In this document: piece by piece, positions 1 through 8,282 of the stretch
Numbering within the stretch: position 1 is the stretch's first letter
How the letters are laid out: each line of letters opens with the position of its first letter
NCBI RefSeq assembly: GCF_003719305.1
Contig: NZ_RARC01000002.1
Location: 62,001 to 126,000, forward strand
DNA: 64,000 nt
Source: Mycolicibacterium stellerae
GTDB lineage: Bacteria; Actinomycetota; Actinomycetes; Mycobacteriales; Mycobacteriaceae
Reading direction: 5' to 3'
Position numbers and translations under genes: made by a program
Notes under the pieces: model-generated
The model's input: the letters and a program-made list of their open reading frames with translations, nothing else
What the model was told of the DNA's origin: nothing
The model's database searches: none

Positions 1-194
1 GACTCCATGGCGCCGCCGCGCGACCACAGTTCGCCGCCGATCGCGCTCGGGTCGACCCCGTGCTCGGCCACCCGAGAGGCCACCATGCAACTTCCGACCG
101 GATCGGCGTCGAGTACCTGATGGACCGCCGTTGCGTCGCGCACGACCGAGACCCGTCGCTCGTCGACGAAGCGGAAAAGGGGTGGAGCCGACAT
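1..194 (-). CDS. GNAT family N-acetyltransferase, N-terminal part (Rv2867c-like, partial)
   Basis: Only the first 64 codons lie in the window; the gene runs off the left edge. The translation begins MSAPPLFRFVDERRVSVV and continues through DPVGSCMVASRVAEHGVDP, which I recognise as the N-terminal DUF4081-type region of the mycobacterial GNAT protein that follows gcpE/ispG in M. tuberculosis (Rv2867c). The ATG at 194 is the natural start, 54 nt downstream of the ispG stop on the same strand, so co-transcription with ispG is possible. The acetyltransferase domain itself is outside the window, so substrate and activity cannot be judged. Confidence 0.85.
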   Translation of the reverse strand, partial: MSAPPLFRFVDERRVSVVRDATAVHQVLDADPVGSCMVASRVAEHGVDPSAIGGELWSRGGAME

Positions 195-248
195 CGGGAC
201 TCTTTCTGCGGCCTCAGGTCGTGGTGATTCCAGTCACAGGGAACACGT

Positions 249-1424
249 TCAGCTTACGGTGACGACGGGCGAACCGCTGGCATCATCGGATCCGCGTTCT
301 GATTCCGTCTCGCTGGCGATCCGCATCGCCTCTTCGATGAGCGTTTCGACGATCAGGTGCTCCGGGACGGTCTTGATGACCTCACCCTTGACGAAGATCT
401 GACCCTTGCCGTTGCCGGACGCGACGCCGAGGTCGGCCTCGCGCGCTTCGCCAGGACCGTTGACGACGCATCCCATCACAGCGACGCGCAGCGGAATCTC
501 CATGCCCTCGAGACCCGCGGTGACCTCGTTGGCCAGCGTGTACACGTCGACCTGCGCGCGTCCGCACGACGGACACGAGACGATCTCCAGCCCGCGGGGA
601 CGCAGGTTCAGCGATTCGAGGATCTGGTTGCCGACCTTGACCTCTTCGATCGGCGGCGCGGACAGCGACACCCGGATGGTGTCGCCGATGCCCTTGGAGA
701 GCAGCGCGCCGAACGCGACGGAGGACTTGATCGTGCCCTGAAAGGCCGGGCCGGCCTCGGTGACGCCGAGGTGCAGCGGGTAGTCGCAGCGCTCGGCGAG
801 GAGTTCGTAGGCGGCCACCATCACGACCGGATCGTTGTGCTTGACGCTGATCTTGATGTCGCCGAACCCGTGATCCTCGAACAGCGACGCCTCCCACAGC
901 GCGGACTCGACCAACGCCTCCGGCGTCGCCTTGCCGTATTTCTCCATGAAGCGCTTGTCGAGCGAGCCTGCGTTCACGCCGATGCGGATCGGGATGCCTG
1001 CCGCACCAGCCGCCTTGGCGACCTCCTTGACCCGGCCGTCGAACTCCTTGATGTTGCCGGGGTTGACGCGTACGGCGGCACAGCCCGCGTCGATCGCGGC
1101 GAAGATGTATTTCGGCTGGAAGTGGATGTCGGCGATCACCGGGATGTTCGCCTTCTTCGCGATCGCGGGCAGTGCGTCGGCGTCCTCCTGGCGCGGGCAT
1201 GCGACACGGACGATGTCGCAGCCGGACGCGGTCAGCTCGGCGATCTGCTGCAGCGTGCTGTTCACGTCGTGCGTCTTGGTGGTGCACATGGACTGCACCG
1301 CGACGGGGTGGTCGCTGCCGACACCGACGTCGCCCACCATCAGCTGACGAGTTTTTCGCCGCGGCGCCAACGTTGGTGCCGGAGGTGCCGGCATGCCTAG
1401 CCCGATTGGGGAGCCGGAGGTCAT
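249..1424 (-). CDS. ispG: 4-hydroxy-3-methylbut-2-enyl-diphosphate synthase (IspG/GcpE)
   Basis: IspG reduces 2-C-methyl-D-erythritol 2,4-cyclodiphosphate to HMBPP, the penultimate step of the MEP isoprenoid pathway, using a [4Fe-4S] cluster. The 391-residue protein has the usual actinobacterial length: a TIM-barrel N-terminal domain (about 20-280) and a cluster-binding C-terminal domain. Cys284 and Cys287 in CPSCGR, Cys319 in [11 protein letters not shown] and the conserved Glu326 are all present. It lies 10 nt downstream of rip1, which itself overlaps dxr, giving a dxr-rip1-ispG operon as in M. tuberculosis Rv2870c-Rv2868c. A poorly conserved Gly/Ser-rich C-terminal tail follows residue 370. 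Confidence 0.97.
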   Translation of the reverse strand: MTSGSPIGLGMPAPPAPTLAPRRKTRQLMVGDVGVGSDHPVAVQSMCTTKTHDVNSTLQQIAELTASGCDIVRVACPRQEDADALPAIAKKANIPVIADIHFQPKYIFAAIDAGCAAVRVNPGNIKEFDGRVKEVAKAAGAAGIPIRIGVNAGSLDKRFMEKYGKATPEALVESALWEASLFEDHGFGDIKISVKHNDPVVMVAAYELLAERCDYPLHLGVTEAGPAFQGTIKSSVAFGALLSKGIGDTIRVSLSAPPIEEVKVGNQILESLNLRPRGLEIVSCPSCGRAQVDVYTLANEVTAGLEGMEIPLRVAVMGCVVNGPGEAREADLGVASGNGKGQIFVKGEVIKTVPEHLIVETLIEEAMRIASETESERGSDDASGSPVVTVS

Positions 1425-1434
1425 TGAATGTCTC

Positions 1435-2661
1435 CTATTGGAAAGGTCTGATCGGATTGACGAAGTCGGCGGTCACGGTCAGCGCCATGTAACCGATCAC
1501 AAAGACCAGGATGACGTAGGTGGCGGGCATCAGCTTGAGATAGTTCACCGGCGCCGCGGCCACCAGACCACGCGAGCGTCGGATCAGGTTGCGGATCTTC
1601 TCGAAGAAGGCGACCGCGATGTGACCGCCGTCGAACGGCAGCAGAGGCACCAGGTTGACCGCGCCGAGCACGAAGTTCAGCTGCGCCAGGAAGAACCAGA
1701 AGGCCAGGTAGAGCCCGCGCTCGAAGGCGTCGCCGCCGATGATCGACGCGCCGACGACGCTGATCGGCGTCTCCGGGTCGCGCTCGCCGCCGCCGATCGA
1801 GTGCACAAGCGCGCCGATCTTGGTCGGGATCTTCGCAAGCGCCTTGCCCAGTTCCACGGCCAGATCGCCGGTGAACGCCACCGTGCCGGGGATCGCGGTT
1901 ATCGGGTTGTAGTGCGTGTATTCGACGGGCCCGAACTCGGCGGCCGAGACGCCGACAGCGCCGACAGTGGACGGGGCCGATGCGGTGTCGGACGTGTAGC
2001 GCTGGGTCTTCACGACGTCGACGACCGTGGTGATCTGCTTGCCGTCGCGTTCGACGACGAACGGTGTCGGGCCGTTGGCCTCGCGGACCGCGGCGACCAT
2101 CTCGTCGGGGTTGGCCACGTCGGTGTCGCCCACCTTGACGATGACGTCGCCCTGCTTGATACCTGCGGCGGCCGCGGGTCCGGCACCCGCGCAGTCGGCG
2201 AGCTTGTCCTTGCTGATCGCCGGTGCGACACAAGAGGTTTCGCTGACGTAGGCGGCGGGCTCCGGTTTGAGGTTCGGGAAGCCCCAGTGCAGCGCGATGC
2301 CGTAGAGGATCACCAGGCCGACGATGAAGTTCATGCCGGGTCCCGCAAGCAGGACCGCGGCGCGCTTCCACGTCTTCTGCTTGTACATGGCGTACTGGCG
2401 ATCTTCTGGCGCGATCTCGTCGATCGACGTCATCCCCGCGATGTCGCAGAATCCGCCGAGCGGGATCGCCTTGACGCCGTACTCGGTGTAGCCGAGCTTG
2501 TTGGCTCGTCGGGTGGACCACAGCGTCGGGCCGAAGCCGACGAAATACCGGCGCACCTTCATCCCGGTGGCCCGCGCCACCCACATGTGCCCGCATTCGT
2601 GCAGTGCCACCGACACCAGGATGGCCAGCGCGAACAGCGCCACACCGATGACCCACATCAT
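1435..2661 (-). CDS. rip1: Site-2 intramembrane zinc protease Rip1 (RseP/M50 family)
   Basis: This is an M50 metalloprotease of 408 residues with the zinc motif HECGH at residues 21-25 in the first membrane segment, a single PDZ domain at about 145-225, and the third zinc ligand Asp344 in the LPFDGG motif of a C-terminal membrane helix. In M. tuberculosis Rip1 (Rv2869c) cleaves membrane-bound anti-sigma factors, including RskA, the SigK anti-sigma factor. That is relevant because the adjacent fasciclin/dipZ genes carry SigK-like promoters. The ATG overlaps the dxr stop by 4 nt (ATGA), so translation is probably coupled. Hydrophobic segments near 1-20, 105-125, 330-350 and 375-400 match the family topology. 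Confidence 0.95.
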   Translation of the reverse strand: MMWVIGVALFALAILVSVALHECGHMWVARATGMKVRRYFVGFGPTLWSTRRANKLGYTEYGVKAIPLGGFCDIAGMTSIDEIAPEDRQYAMYKQKTWKRAAVLLAGPGMNFIVGLVILYGIALHWGFPNLKPEPAAYVSETSCVAPAISKDKLADCAGAGPAAAAGIKQGDVIVKVGDTDVANPDEMVAAVREANGPTPFVVERDGKQITTVVDVVKTQRYTSDTASAPSTVGAVGVSAAEFGPVEYTHYNPITAIPGTVAFTGDLAVELGKALAKIPTKIGALVHSIGGGERDPETPISVVGASIIGGDAFERGLYLAFWFFLAQLNFVLGAVNLVPLLPFDGGHIAVAFFEKIRNLIRRSRGLVAAAPVNYLKLMPATYVILVFVIGYMALTVTADFVNPIRPFQ

Positions 2662-3818
2662 TTGGTGCTGACTACCTCCCGCGATACCGCGCCCCTCGCC
2701 CTGTCTCGGGCCCAGCGTTGCGCGTCAAGTACCTCTTCCACGGTAGCTGGTTCGGCGGCCCACTGGTCTGCGGCATGCAGCACGTCAGCGATGGTCGCAA
2801 CGATCGTCGGGAACCGGATCCGGCCAGCGAGGAACGCCGCGGCGGCCTCCTCGTTCGCGGCGTTGTACACAGCGGTCAGGCAGCCGCCGCGCTGGCCTGC
2901 CTCCCTGGCCAGCTCGACGGCCGGGAAGACCGCCGCGTCCAGCGGCTCGAAGTCCCAGGTCGACGCGGTGCTGAAGTCGCAGGCGGGCGCGGCGGCGGGC
3001 ACCCGCGACGGCCAGCCGAGCGCCAGTGCGATGGGCAGCTTCATGTCCGGCGGGCTGGCCTGAGCGATCGTCGAACCGTCGGCGAACGTCACCATCGAGT
3101 GCACGATCGACTGCGGGTGGACCACTACGTCGATGCGGTCATACGGAACGCCGAACAGCAGGTGGGTTTCGATCAGCTCGAGGCCCTTGTTCACCAGCGA
3201 CGCCGAGTTGAGCGTGTTCATCGGGCCCATCGACCAGGTGGGATGCGCGCCCGCCTGGTCGGGTGTGACGTCGGTGAGGCGCTCGGCGGTCCAGCCGCGG
3301 AACGGGCCGCCCGACGCGGTCAACACGATCTTGGCCACCTCGTCTGGGGTGCCGCTCCTGAGGCACTGGGCGATCGCGGAGTGCTCGGAGTCGACGGGCA
3401 CGAGCTGACCCGGTTTCGCGGCCTTGAGCACCAGCGGTCCGCCGGCGATCAGCGATTCCTTGTTGGCGAGCGCCAGTCGGGCGCCGCTGGCCAGTGCGGC
3501 GAGTGTCGGCTTCAGGCCCAGTGCGCCGACGAGCGCATTGAGGACGACGTCGGCCTCGGTGTTCTCCACGAGCGAAGTGGCGGCGTCGGAGCCTGCGTAG
3601 GTGACGTCACCAACCTTCTCTGCGGCCCCTGGGTCGGCCACCGCGATGTTGGTGACGCCCGTTTGCGAGCGCTGCCGCGCCAGCAGGTCGGGGTTTGCGC
3701 CGCCTGCGGCAAGGCCGACCACCTCGAAGCGGTCGGGGTTGGCGGCGATGACGTCGAGCGCCTGGGTGCCGATCGACCCGGTACTACCGAGGATCAGGAC
3801 GCGCACCCTGTTGCTCAC
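2658..3818 (-). CDS. dxr: 1-deoxy-D-xylulose-5-phosphate reductoisomerase
   Basis: Dxr converts DXP to MEP with NADPH, the first committed step of the MEP pathway. The sequence has the Rossmann motif GSTGSIGTQ near the N-terminus, the catalytic-loop segment ASGGPFRGW, the substrate-contact run [14 protein letters not shown] and the C-terminal [12 protein letters not shown] segment, all characteristic of the family. I chose the GTG at 3818 ([10 protein letters not shown]), giving 386 residues. An upstream GTG at 3839 would add MARHNRT but lies against the arm of a 20-bp inverted repeat and has no visible ribosome site. It is the first gene of the dxr-rip1-ispG operon; its stop overlaps the rip1 start. 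Confidence 0.94.
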   Translation of the reverse strand: MSNRVRVLILGSTGSIGTQALDVIAANPDRFEVVGLAAGGANPDLLARQRSQTGVTNIAVADPGAAEKVGDVTYAGSDAATSLVENTEADVVLNALVGALGLKPTLAALASGARLALANKESLIAGGPLVLKAAKPGQLVPVDSEHSAIAQCLRSGTPDEVAKIVLTASGGPFRGWTAERLTDVTPDQAGAHPTWSMGPMNTLNSASLVNKGLELIETHLLFGVPYDRIDVVVHPQSIVHSMVTFADGSTIAQASPPDMKLPIALALGWPSRVPAAAPACDFSTASTWDFEPLDAAVFPAVELAREAGQRGGCLTAVYNAANEEAAAAFLAGRIRFPTIVATIADVLHAADQWAAEPATVEEVLDAQRWARDRARGAVSREVVSTK

Positions 3819-3840
3819 CGTCCTATTGTGCCGCGCCACG

Positions 3841-3900
3841 GCGAGCAGACGGAAACTCGCATAAATCCGCAGTGGAGAGTGCGAGTTTGCGTCTGCTCGC
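3841..3900. repeat. Inverted repeat, 'GAGCAGACG' family, copy 1
   Basis: Two 20-nt arms, 3841-3860 and 3881-3900, are reverse complements at 19 of 20 positions around a 20-nt loop. The arm begins GCGAGCAGACG and ends AACTCGC. It lies directly upstream of dxr in the divergent dxr/MPT83-like interval, so any structure would affect the dxr 5' region rather than end a gene. A second copy with the same GAGCAGACGCAAA core lies at 4723-4780. It looks like a dispersed mycobacterial palindromic element. Confidence 0.7.
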
Positions 3901-3957
3901 GGTGTGGGCCCGGCTCACGGCGAAATGTGACCCGAATCTGACGTCAACGGCCCCGGC

Positions 3958-3984
3958 CAATCCGTGATCACCGTCACGCCGAAT
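3958..3984 (+). promoter_or_regulatory. SigK-like promoter of the MPT83-like gene
   Basis: CAATCC at 3958-3963 and CCGAAT at 3979-3984 are separated by 15 nt. The same arrangement (CCATCC-N15-CCGAAT) precedes dipZ and the MPT70-like gene. In M. tuberculosis these three genes form the SigK regulon; assignment to SigK here rests on that knowledge plus the three-fold match. The -35 has one mismatch to the other two. The CDS start at 4046 leaves a leader of roughly 55 nt. Confidence 0.7.
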
Positions 3985-4045
3985 GCCGAGTGTCAAGCCA
4001 GTGGGCGGCACATGCCCGTCCGTGACCAAGGAGTCGAAGCGCGAA

Positions 4046-4720
4046 ATGAGAAATGTTCACCGCAGCACACTGACGGCGGCCACCATCGCGGCGATGGCGG
4101 TCCTCGGCCTTGCGGCGTGTGCCACCGACAGCTCGACCAGCGCTTCAAGCTCATCCGAGGCGACGACCTCCGTGGAAGCGACGTCCTCCGCTGCGGCCAT
4201 GACGTCCGCTGCGGCCGACCCGGCGGCCAACCTGATCGGTACGGGCTGCGCGGCCTACGCCGAGCAGGTGCCGCAGGGCCCGGGTTCGGTGGCAGGCATG
4301 GCGCAGGATCCGGTGACGGTGGCGGCGTCGAACAACCCGATGCTCAAGACGCTGACCCAGGCGCTGTCGGGCCAGCTCAACCCGAACGTCAACCTGGTCG
4401 ACACCCTCAACGGCGGTGAGTTCACGGTGTTCGCCCCGACCGACGATGCGTTCGCCAAACTCGACCCGGCGACGATCGGGAAGCTCAAGACCGACTCGGA
4501 TCTGCTGACCAGCATCCTGACCTACCACGTGGTGCCCGGCCAGGCCAGTCCCGCGAAGGTCGTCGGCACCCACAAGACCGTGCAGGGCGCCGACGTCACC
4601 GTCGCCGGAGAGGGAGACGCGCTGAAGATGAACGACGCCGGCCTGGTGTGCGGCGGGGTTTCGACCGCCAACGCACAGGTCTACATGATCGACACGGTGC
4701 TGATGCCGCCCGCCAGCTAG
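4046..4720 (+). CDS. Fasciclin-domain lipoprotein (MPT83-like)
   Basis: The 224-residue protein starts with a lipoprotein signal: [10 protein letters not shown], a hydrophobic core, then GLAAC with the lipidated Cys25. A Ser/Thr/Ala-rich linker (about 26-70) and one FAS1 (fasciclin) domain (about 90-224) follow. The start at 4046 is preceded by AAGGAG at 4028-4033; an upstream in-frame ATG at 3983 falls inside the -10 element and is rejected. It is homologous to MPT83 (Rv2873), a cell-surface adhesin-like antigen. The FAS1 domain is nearly identical to that of the secreted MPT70-like gene at 6720, with dipZ between them. The protein should sit on the outer face of the cytoplasmic membrane or in the wall. 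Confidence 0.9.
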   Translation: MRNVHRSTLTAATIAAMAVLGLAACATDSSTSASSSSEATTSVEATSSAAAMTSAAADPAANLIGTGCAAYAEQVPQGPGSVAGMAQDPVTVAASNNPMLKTLTQALSGQLNPNVNLVDTLNGGEFTVFAPTDDAFAKLDPATIGKLKTDSDLLTSILTYHVVPGQASPAKVVGTHKTVQGADVTVAGEGDALKMNDAGLVCGGVSTANAQVYMIDTVLMPPAS

Positions 4721-4722
4721 CG

Positions 4723-4780
4723 CGAGCAGACGCAAAAGTCCCCGACACGCCGAGTGTTCGGGGACTTTTGCGTCTGCTCG
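4723..4780. terminator. Perfect 23-bp inverted repeat, probable terminator ('GAGCAGACG' family, copy 2)
   Basis: Arms 4723-4745 and 4758-4780 are perfectly complementary over 23 bp with a 12-nt loop, starting 2 nt after the stop of the MPT83-like gene. There is no U-tract, as is common for mycobacterial hairpin terminators. The outer part (CGAGCAGACGCAAA) matches copy 1 at 3841-3900. It separates this gene from dipZ, which has its own promoter, so a terminator role is reasonable. Confidence 0.7.
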
Positions 4781-4826
4781 GCGTGGGCCTAGCTCGGCGC
4801 GGGCCCAGCTCGGCCAAGAGCGTGAC

Positions 4827-4853
4827 CCATCCAAATGTGTTGTGACTCCGAAT
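4827..4853 (+). promoter_or_regulatory. SigK-like promoter of dipZ, predicted leaderless
   Basis: CCATCC at 4827-4832 and CCGAAT at 4848-4853 are separated by 15 nt. The dipZ ATG begins at 4861, only 7 nt after the -10 element, so the transcript would start at or within 1-2 nt of the start codon. There is no room for a ribosome binding site. Confidence 0.75.
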
Positions 4854-4860
4854 AACTGAC

Positions 4861-6609
4861 ATGTTCACGCTTGCGCTGATCGGCTTCTTCGGCGGCCTGA
4901 TAACGGGCATCTCGCCGTGCATTCTGCCGGTGCTGCCGGTCATCTTCTTCTCCGGTGCACAGGGCGCGCGCCCCGATCCGGTCGCCGAATCCGACGGCGG
5001 AACCGCGGTCGCCGTCACAATCAAGCCCGCCCTTTCGGAACGGCTGCGGCCGTACCGGGTGATCGGCGGGCTGGTGCTCAGCTTCAGCCTGGTCACCCTG
5101 ATCGGAACGTCGCTGCTGTCGCTTCTGCATCTCCCGCAGGATGCGATCCGCTGGGCCGGGCTCATCGCACTGACCGTCATCGGCCTCGGGCTGATCTTCC
5201 CCCGATTCGAGGAGATCCTCGAGAAGCCGTTCAGCCGCATTCCAGCGGTTCAAATGACCGAGGGCAGAAGCGGTTTCGGGCTGGGACTTGCGCTTGGTGT
5301 GCTGTATGTGCCGTGTGCAGGACCGGTTCTCGCCGCGATCGTGGTCGCGGGCGCGACGGGATCCATCGGCTTGGACACCGTCGCGTTGACCGTCTCCTTC
5401 GCGATCGGCGCCGCCCTTCCGCTGCTGTTCTTCGCGCTGGCCGGTCAGCGGGTCGCCCAACGCGTCGGCACATTCCGGCGCCACCAGCGTCGCATTCGCG
5501 TCGCAGGCGGCATCGTCATGCTGGTGTTCGCGGTCGCGCTGGTGTTCAACGCGCCCGCCAAGCTGCAGCGGGCGCTTCCCGACTACACGAGCGGCCTGCA
5601 AGACGCGGTCGTCGCCTCCGATGAGGTTCAGCAGAAGCTCAACCTCGGCGGACTGGTCAACGACCAGAACCGTGAGCTGTCGAACTGCAGCAATGGCGGA
5701 GAGAAGCTCGAAAGCTGCGGCACGGCACCCGATATCAAGGGGATCGCCGGCTGGCTGAACACGCCCGGTGGCGCTGCGGTCGACCTGAAATCGTTGCGCG
5801 GCAAGGTCGTCCTTGTGGACTTCTGGGCGTACTCATGTATCAACTGCCAACGTGCCATTCCGCATGTGGTCGACTGGTACGACAAGTACCGCAATCTCGG
5901 CCTCGAGGTCATCGGCGTGCACAGCCCCGAGTACGCGTTCGAGAAGAACCCGCGCAACGTCGCCAGCGGCGCCGACGAATTGGGCATCGCCTACCCGATC
6001 GCTCTCGACAACACCCTGTCGACCTGGACCAACTATCGCAACCGCTACTGGCCCGCCGAATACCTGATCGACGCGAACGGCACTGTGCGCCATGTCAAGT
6101 TCGGTGAGGGCGACTATGCCGTCACCGAGCGCCTGATCAGGGAACTGCTCGTCGACGCGGATCCCGACGTGGAGTTGCCCCCGCCGAGTGATTCGGCAGA
6201 CGAGACACCTGCCGCCGGTCAGACGCCCGAGACGTACCTCGGTGTCGGCAAGATGGTCAACTACGGCGGCCCCGACACCTACAGCGAGGGCACCGCGGAC
6301 TTCACCTACCCGAAGAAGCTCGCCGACGACAGGTTCGCCTATCGCGGCCGATGGAAACTGGATTTCCAGGGCGCGATAGCCGAGTCGGACGACTCGCGGA
6401 TTGCCTTGAAATACAACGCGAAAAACGTCTACATCGTCGTCGGCGGAGAGGGCGATGTGACGTTGACGAGCAACGGCAGGACGACGAGGGTGCCGATCGC
6501 TGGCGCGCCGACGTCGCACCAGCTGGTGTCGGGTGACTCAGTGGCGCGCGGGGAGCTCGAAGTTCGGTTGAGCAAAGGACTACAAGCATTTTCGTTCACA
6601 TACGGCTGA
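4861..6609 (+). CDS. dipZ: DipZ: CcdA-like membrane domain fused to thioredoxin-like and C-terminal domains
   Basis: This 582-residue fusion has an N-terminal CcdA/DsbD-type membrane domain (about 1-235, six hydrophobic segments) with the paired cysteines Cys20 (SPCILP) and Cys152 (VPCAGP). A linker (about 236-290) leads to a periplasmic thioredoxin-like domain with the redox pair Cys326-Ile-Asn-Cys329, followed by a C-terminal beta-rich domain (about 430-582). It should carry electrons from the cytoplasm to extracytoplasmic disulfides. It is orthologous to Rv2874, sits between the two fasciclin genes and has its own SigK-like promoter. Both fasciclin proteins contain cysteines (SCTAYAE and VVCGG types) that could be substrates; that link is inference. 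Confidence 0.92.
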   Translation: MFTLALIGFFGGLITGISPCILPVLPVIFFSGAQGARPDPVAESDGGTAVAVTIKPALSERLRPYRVIGGLVLSFSLVTLIGTSLLSLLHLPQDAIRWAGLIALTVIGLGLIFPRFEEILEKPFSRIPAVQMTEGRSGFGLGLALGVLYVPCAGPVLAAIVVAGATGSIGLDTVALTVSFAIGAALPLLFFALAGQRVAQRVGTFRRHQRRIRVAGGIVMLVFAVALVFNAPAKLQRALPDYTSGLQDAVVASDEVQQKLNLGGLVNDQNRELSNCSNGGEKLESCGTAPDIKGIAGWLNTPGGAAVDLKSLRGKVVLVDFWAYSCINCQRAIPHVVDWYDKYRNLGLEVIGVHSPEYAFEKNPRNVASGADELGIAYPIALDNTLSTWTNYRNRYWPAEYLIDANGTVRHVKFGEGDYAVTERLIRELLVDADPDVELPPPSDSADETPAAGQTPETYLGVGKMVNYGGPDTYSEGTADFTYPKKLADDRFAYRGRWKLDFQGAIAESDDSRIALKYNAKNVYIVVGGEGDVTLTSNGRTTRVPIAGAPTSHQLVSGDSVARGELEVRLSKGLQAFSFTYG

Positions 6610-6626
6610 GTTTTCGTCCACCTCAC

Positions 6627-6653
6627 CCATCCGCAGGCGCACCCGCTCCGAAT
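6627..6653 (+). promoter_or_regulatory. SigK-like promoter of the MPT70-like gene
   Basis: CCATCC at 6627-6632 and CCGAAT at 6648-6653 with a 15-nt spacer, identical in hexamers and spacing to the dipZ promoter. The ATG at 6720 gives a leader of about 60 nt with GAAGGTGG at 6705-6712 as ribosome site. Confidence 0.75.
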
Positions 6654-6719
6654 GACCGGTGGAAGCACAAAGAGGTGAGGCGGCTGCTGCTGTCTTCCGA
6701 TACAGAAGGTGGATGACCG

Positions 6720-7304
6720 ATGAAGAACATGAAGAAGACGTTTGCGGTAGCGGGCCTGGCCGCCGCAGCGGCGATGGGTATGTCACTGACCACCGCGAGC
6801 ACCGCGTCGGCCGAACTGGTTGGACCCTCGTGTACCGCATACGCGGAGAAGGTACCGACGGGCCCCGGTTCGGTGGCCGGGATGGCGATGGATCCGGTCG
6901 CGGTTGCGGCGTCGAACAACCCGATGCTGACCACGCTGACCAAGGCCGTGTCGGGCCAGCTCAACCCGAACGTCAACCTCGTCGACACGCTCAACGGCGG
7001 CGAGTTCACCGTCTTCGCCCCGACCGATGACGCATTCGCCAAGCTCGATCCGGCGACGATAGAGAAGCTCAAGACCGACTCGGATCTGCTCACCAGCATC
7101 CTGACCTACCACGTGGTTTCGGGTCAGGCCAGCCCGGCACAGATCGTCGGCACACACAAGACCGTCCAAGGCGCCGATGTGACGGTGACCGGGATGGGCA
7201 GCAACCTCAAGGTCAACGACGCGTCGGTGGTGTGCGGTGGCGTCTCAACCGCCAATGCACAGGTGTACATGATCGACACCGTGCTGATGCCGCCAATGAA
7301 TTAA
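6720..7304 (+). CDS. Secreted fasciclin-domain protein (MPT70-like)
   Basis: The 194-residue precursor has a Sec signal peptide (KK near the start, Ala-rich core, cleavage after ASA at about residue 30) but no lipobox, so the mature FAS1-domain protein is released. It matches MPT70 (Rv2875), the major secreted antigen of M. bovis, in position and architecture. The FAS1 core ([30 protein letters not shown]) is almost the same as in the MPT83-like lipoprotein upstream. Two cysteines (in SCTAYAE and VVCGG) probably form a disulfide. The gene converges on the ECF sigma gene across a 12-bp hairpin. Expression should follow the SigK-like promoter at 6627. Confidence 0.92.
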   Translation: MKNMKKTFAVAGLAAAAAMGMSLTTASTASAELVGPSCTAYAEKVPTGPGSVAGMAMDPVAVAASNNPMLTTLTKAVSGQLNPNVNLVDTLNGGEFTVFAPTDDAFAKLDPATIEKLKTDSDLLTSILTYHVVSGQASPAQIVGTHKTVQGADVTVTGMGSNLKVNDASVVCGGVSTANAQVYMIDTVLMPPMN

Positions 7305-7330
7305 CCTAGACCACAACAGAATACGCCGGA

Positions 7331-7358
7331 GCGGCCCGATCGATCACGATCGGGCCGC
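7331..7358. terminator. Bidirectional hairpin between MPT70-like and sigma genes
   Basis: A perfect 12-bp stem, GCGGCCCGATCG at 7331-7342 with its complement at 7347-7358, closes a 4-nt loop. The left arm reaches to within 2 nt of the stop codon (7344-7346) of the minus-strand sigma gene, and the hairpin starts 26 nt after the MPT70-like stop. It can terminate either strand; no U-tract is present. Confidence 0.75.
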
Positions 7359-8201
7359 TGCCGTCGGGTCCACGCTTGCTTCAATTTTGAACACGCGGTT
7401 GTGGCGCATCGTGAGCACGATGACGGCGAACAGCCGCCGCTCGGCGAAGGCAAGCAGGACCGGTTCGCCGACCGGCCCGCTGACAAGCGTCGCGCCATGT
7501 CCGAGATAGCGAAGCAGGTTGCGGGCGACCTCATCCGGGCCGTGGTTGATGTTAGGTGGCGGAGCGTCCTCGCCCAGCACGGTGCCGACCCCCCACACCG
7601 CGGGATCCAGCACAGCAGTCAGCCCATCGAGGTCACCGTTGGCGCACGCGGTGATGAATTTCTCTGTGACGAGCTGATGTTGGGCATCGGTCACGTCGAC
7701 AAGTCGGGGGGAAGCGGCGGCGAACTTGCCGCGTGCGCGTCGGGCGAGTTGACGACAGGTGCCAACGGGCCGGCCCACGGTCGTGGCGATCTCGTCGAAC
7801 GGGATCTGGAAGACATCGTGAAGCACGAACGACACACGCTCACCCGGCGACAGCCGCCGCAACAGGTCCAACATCGCTTCGCGGACCTCGTCGTCGAGTG
7901 TGACCCGGTCGGCTGGGTCCGGCGCCGTCGCAGCAACTGCTTCGTGCGTTTCGACGTCCTCGGGGTGTTCGTGGCGGGCGCGGGCGGACCGCAGGTGGTC
8001 GAGGCACAGCCGCCCGGCGACCACCGTGAGCCACCCGCGAACATCGTCGATGCCACCGAGGTCTGTTCGCGAGAGCCGCAGGAATGCCTCCTGCGCGACG
8101 TCCTCGGCCTCGCCGACGTCGCCGAGCATCTGGTAGGCGAGGTTGACCAGGTAGGGGCGATGGCTGCGCCATGCCGCTTCCACCGACGGTGATTCGGTCA
8201 T
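7344..8201 (-). CDS. ECF RNA polymerase sigma factor, SigI/ECF41 type with C-terminal SnoaL-like domain
   Basis: The 285-residue protein has sigma region 2 (about 10-80, AYQMLGDVGEAEDVAQEAFLR), region 4 (about 115-165, LSPGERVSFVLHDVF and the EIATTVGRPVGTCRQLARRAR helix-turn-helix) and a fused C-terminal SnoaL-like domain (about 175-285). That layout defines the ECF41 group, in which the fused domain replaces a separate anti-sigma factor; M. tuberculosis SigI is a recognisable relative. It is divergent from an NmrA-type gene. ECF41 genes are typically linked to oxidoreductase, epimerase or carboxymuconolactone decarboxylase genes, which fits. The intergenic region holds two mirror-image promoter candidates. 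Confidence 0.92.
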   Translation of the reverse strand: MTESPSVEAAWRSHRPYLVNLAYQMLGDVGEAEDVAQEAFLRLSRTDLGGIDDVRGWLTVVAGRLCLDHLRSARARHEHPEDVETHEAVAATAPDPADRVTLDDEVREAMLDLLRRLSPGERVSFVLHDVFQIPFDEIATTVGRPVGTCRQLARRARGKFAAASPRLVDVTDAQHQLVTEKFITACANGDLDGLTAVLDPAVWGVGTVLGEDAPPPNINHGPDEVARNLLRYLGHGATLVSGPVGEPVLLAFAERRLFAVIVLTMRHNRVFKIEASVDPTAAARS

Positions 8202-8209
8202 GTACTTAC

Positions 8210-8235
8210 GACGATGCGGCCGCGAGAAAAGTTAC
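8210..8235 (-). promoter_or_regulatory. ECF-type promoter of the sigma gene (GTAAC-N17-CGTC)
   Basis: On the minus strand GTAAC (8235-8231) and CGTC (8213-8210) are separated by exactly 17 nt, and the sigma ATG (8201) follows 8 nt later, predicting a leaderless mRNA. The -35 lies in a 10-bp inverted repeat (8227-8236 / 8247-8256) shared with the opposite promoter. Autoregulation by the encoded sigma factor is inferred. Confidence 0.65.
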
Positions 8236-8247
8236 GGCAGAGCCCGC

Positions 8248-8273
8248 GTAACTTTTGCGCTCGTCGCCCCGTC
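8248..8273 (+). promoter_or_regulatory. ECF-type promoter of the NmrA-family gene (GTAAC-N17-CGTC)
   Basis: GTAAC at 8248-8252 and CGTC at 8270-8273 have the same 17-nt spacing as the mirror-image promoter of the sigma gene. The NmrA-family ATG at 8283 is 9 nt downstream, again with no ribosome site. The AACTTTT stretch after the -35 is also shared by both promoters. Confidence 0.65.
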
Positions 8274-8282
8274 CTTGGTTGC

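Noticed and set aside
357..1400. Long open frame on the plus strand opposite ispG
   Set aside because: It is antisense to a clear IspG, is Arg/Asp-rich as expected from reversed high-GC codons, and matches no family. The same applies to the other long frames opposite rip1, dxr, P450 and hydroxylase genes.
1393..3063. 556-codon plus-strand frame across rip1 and dxr
   Set aside because: Spans two well-supported minus-strand genes and has shadow-type composition ([10 protein letters not shown] runs); no start context.
3983..4045. Earlier ATG for the MPT83-like lipoprotein
   Set aside because: This start lies within the -10 hexamer of the SigK-like promoter and would put 21 residues in front of the lipoprotein signal peptide.
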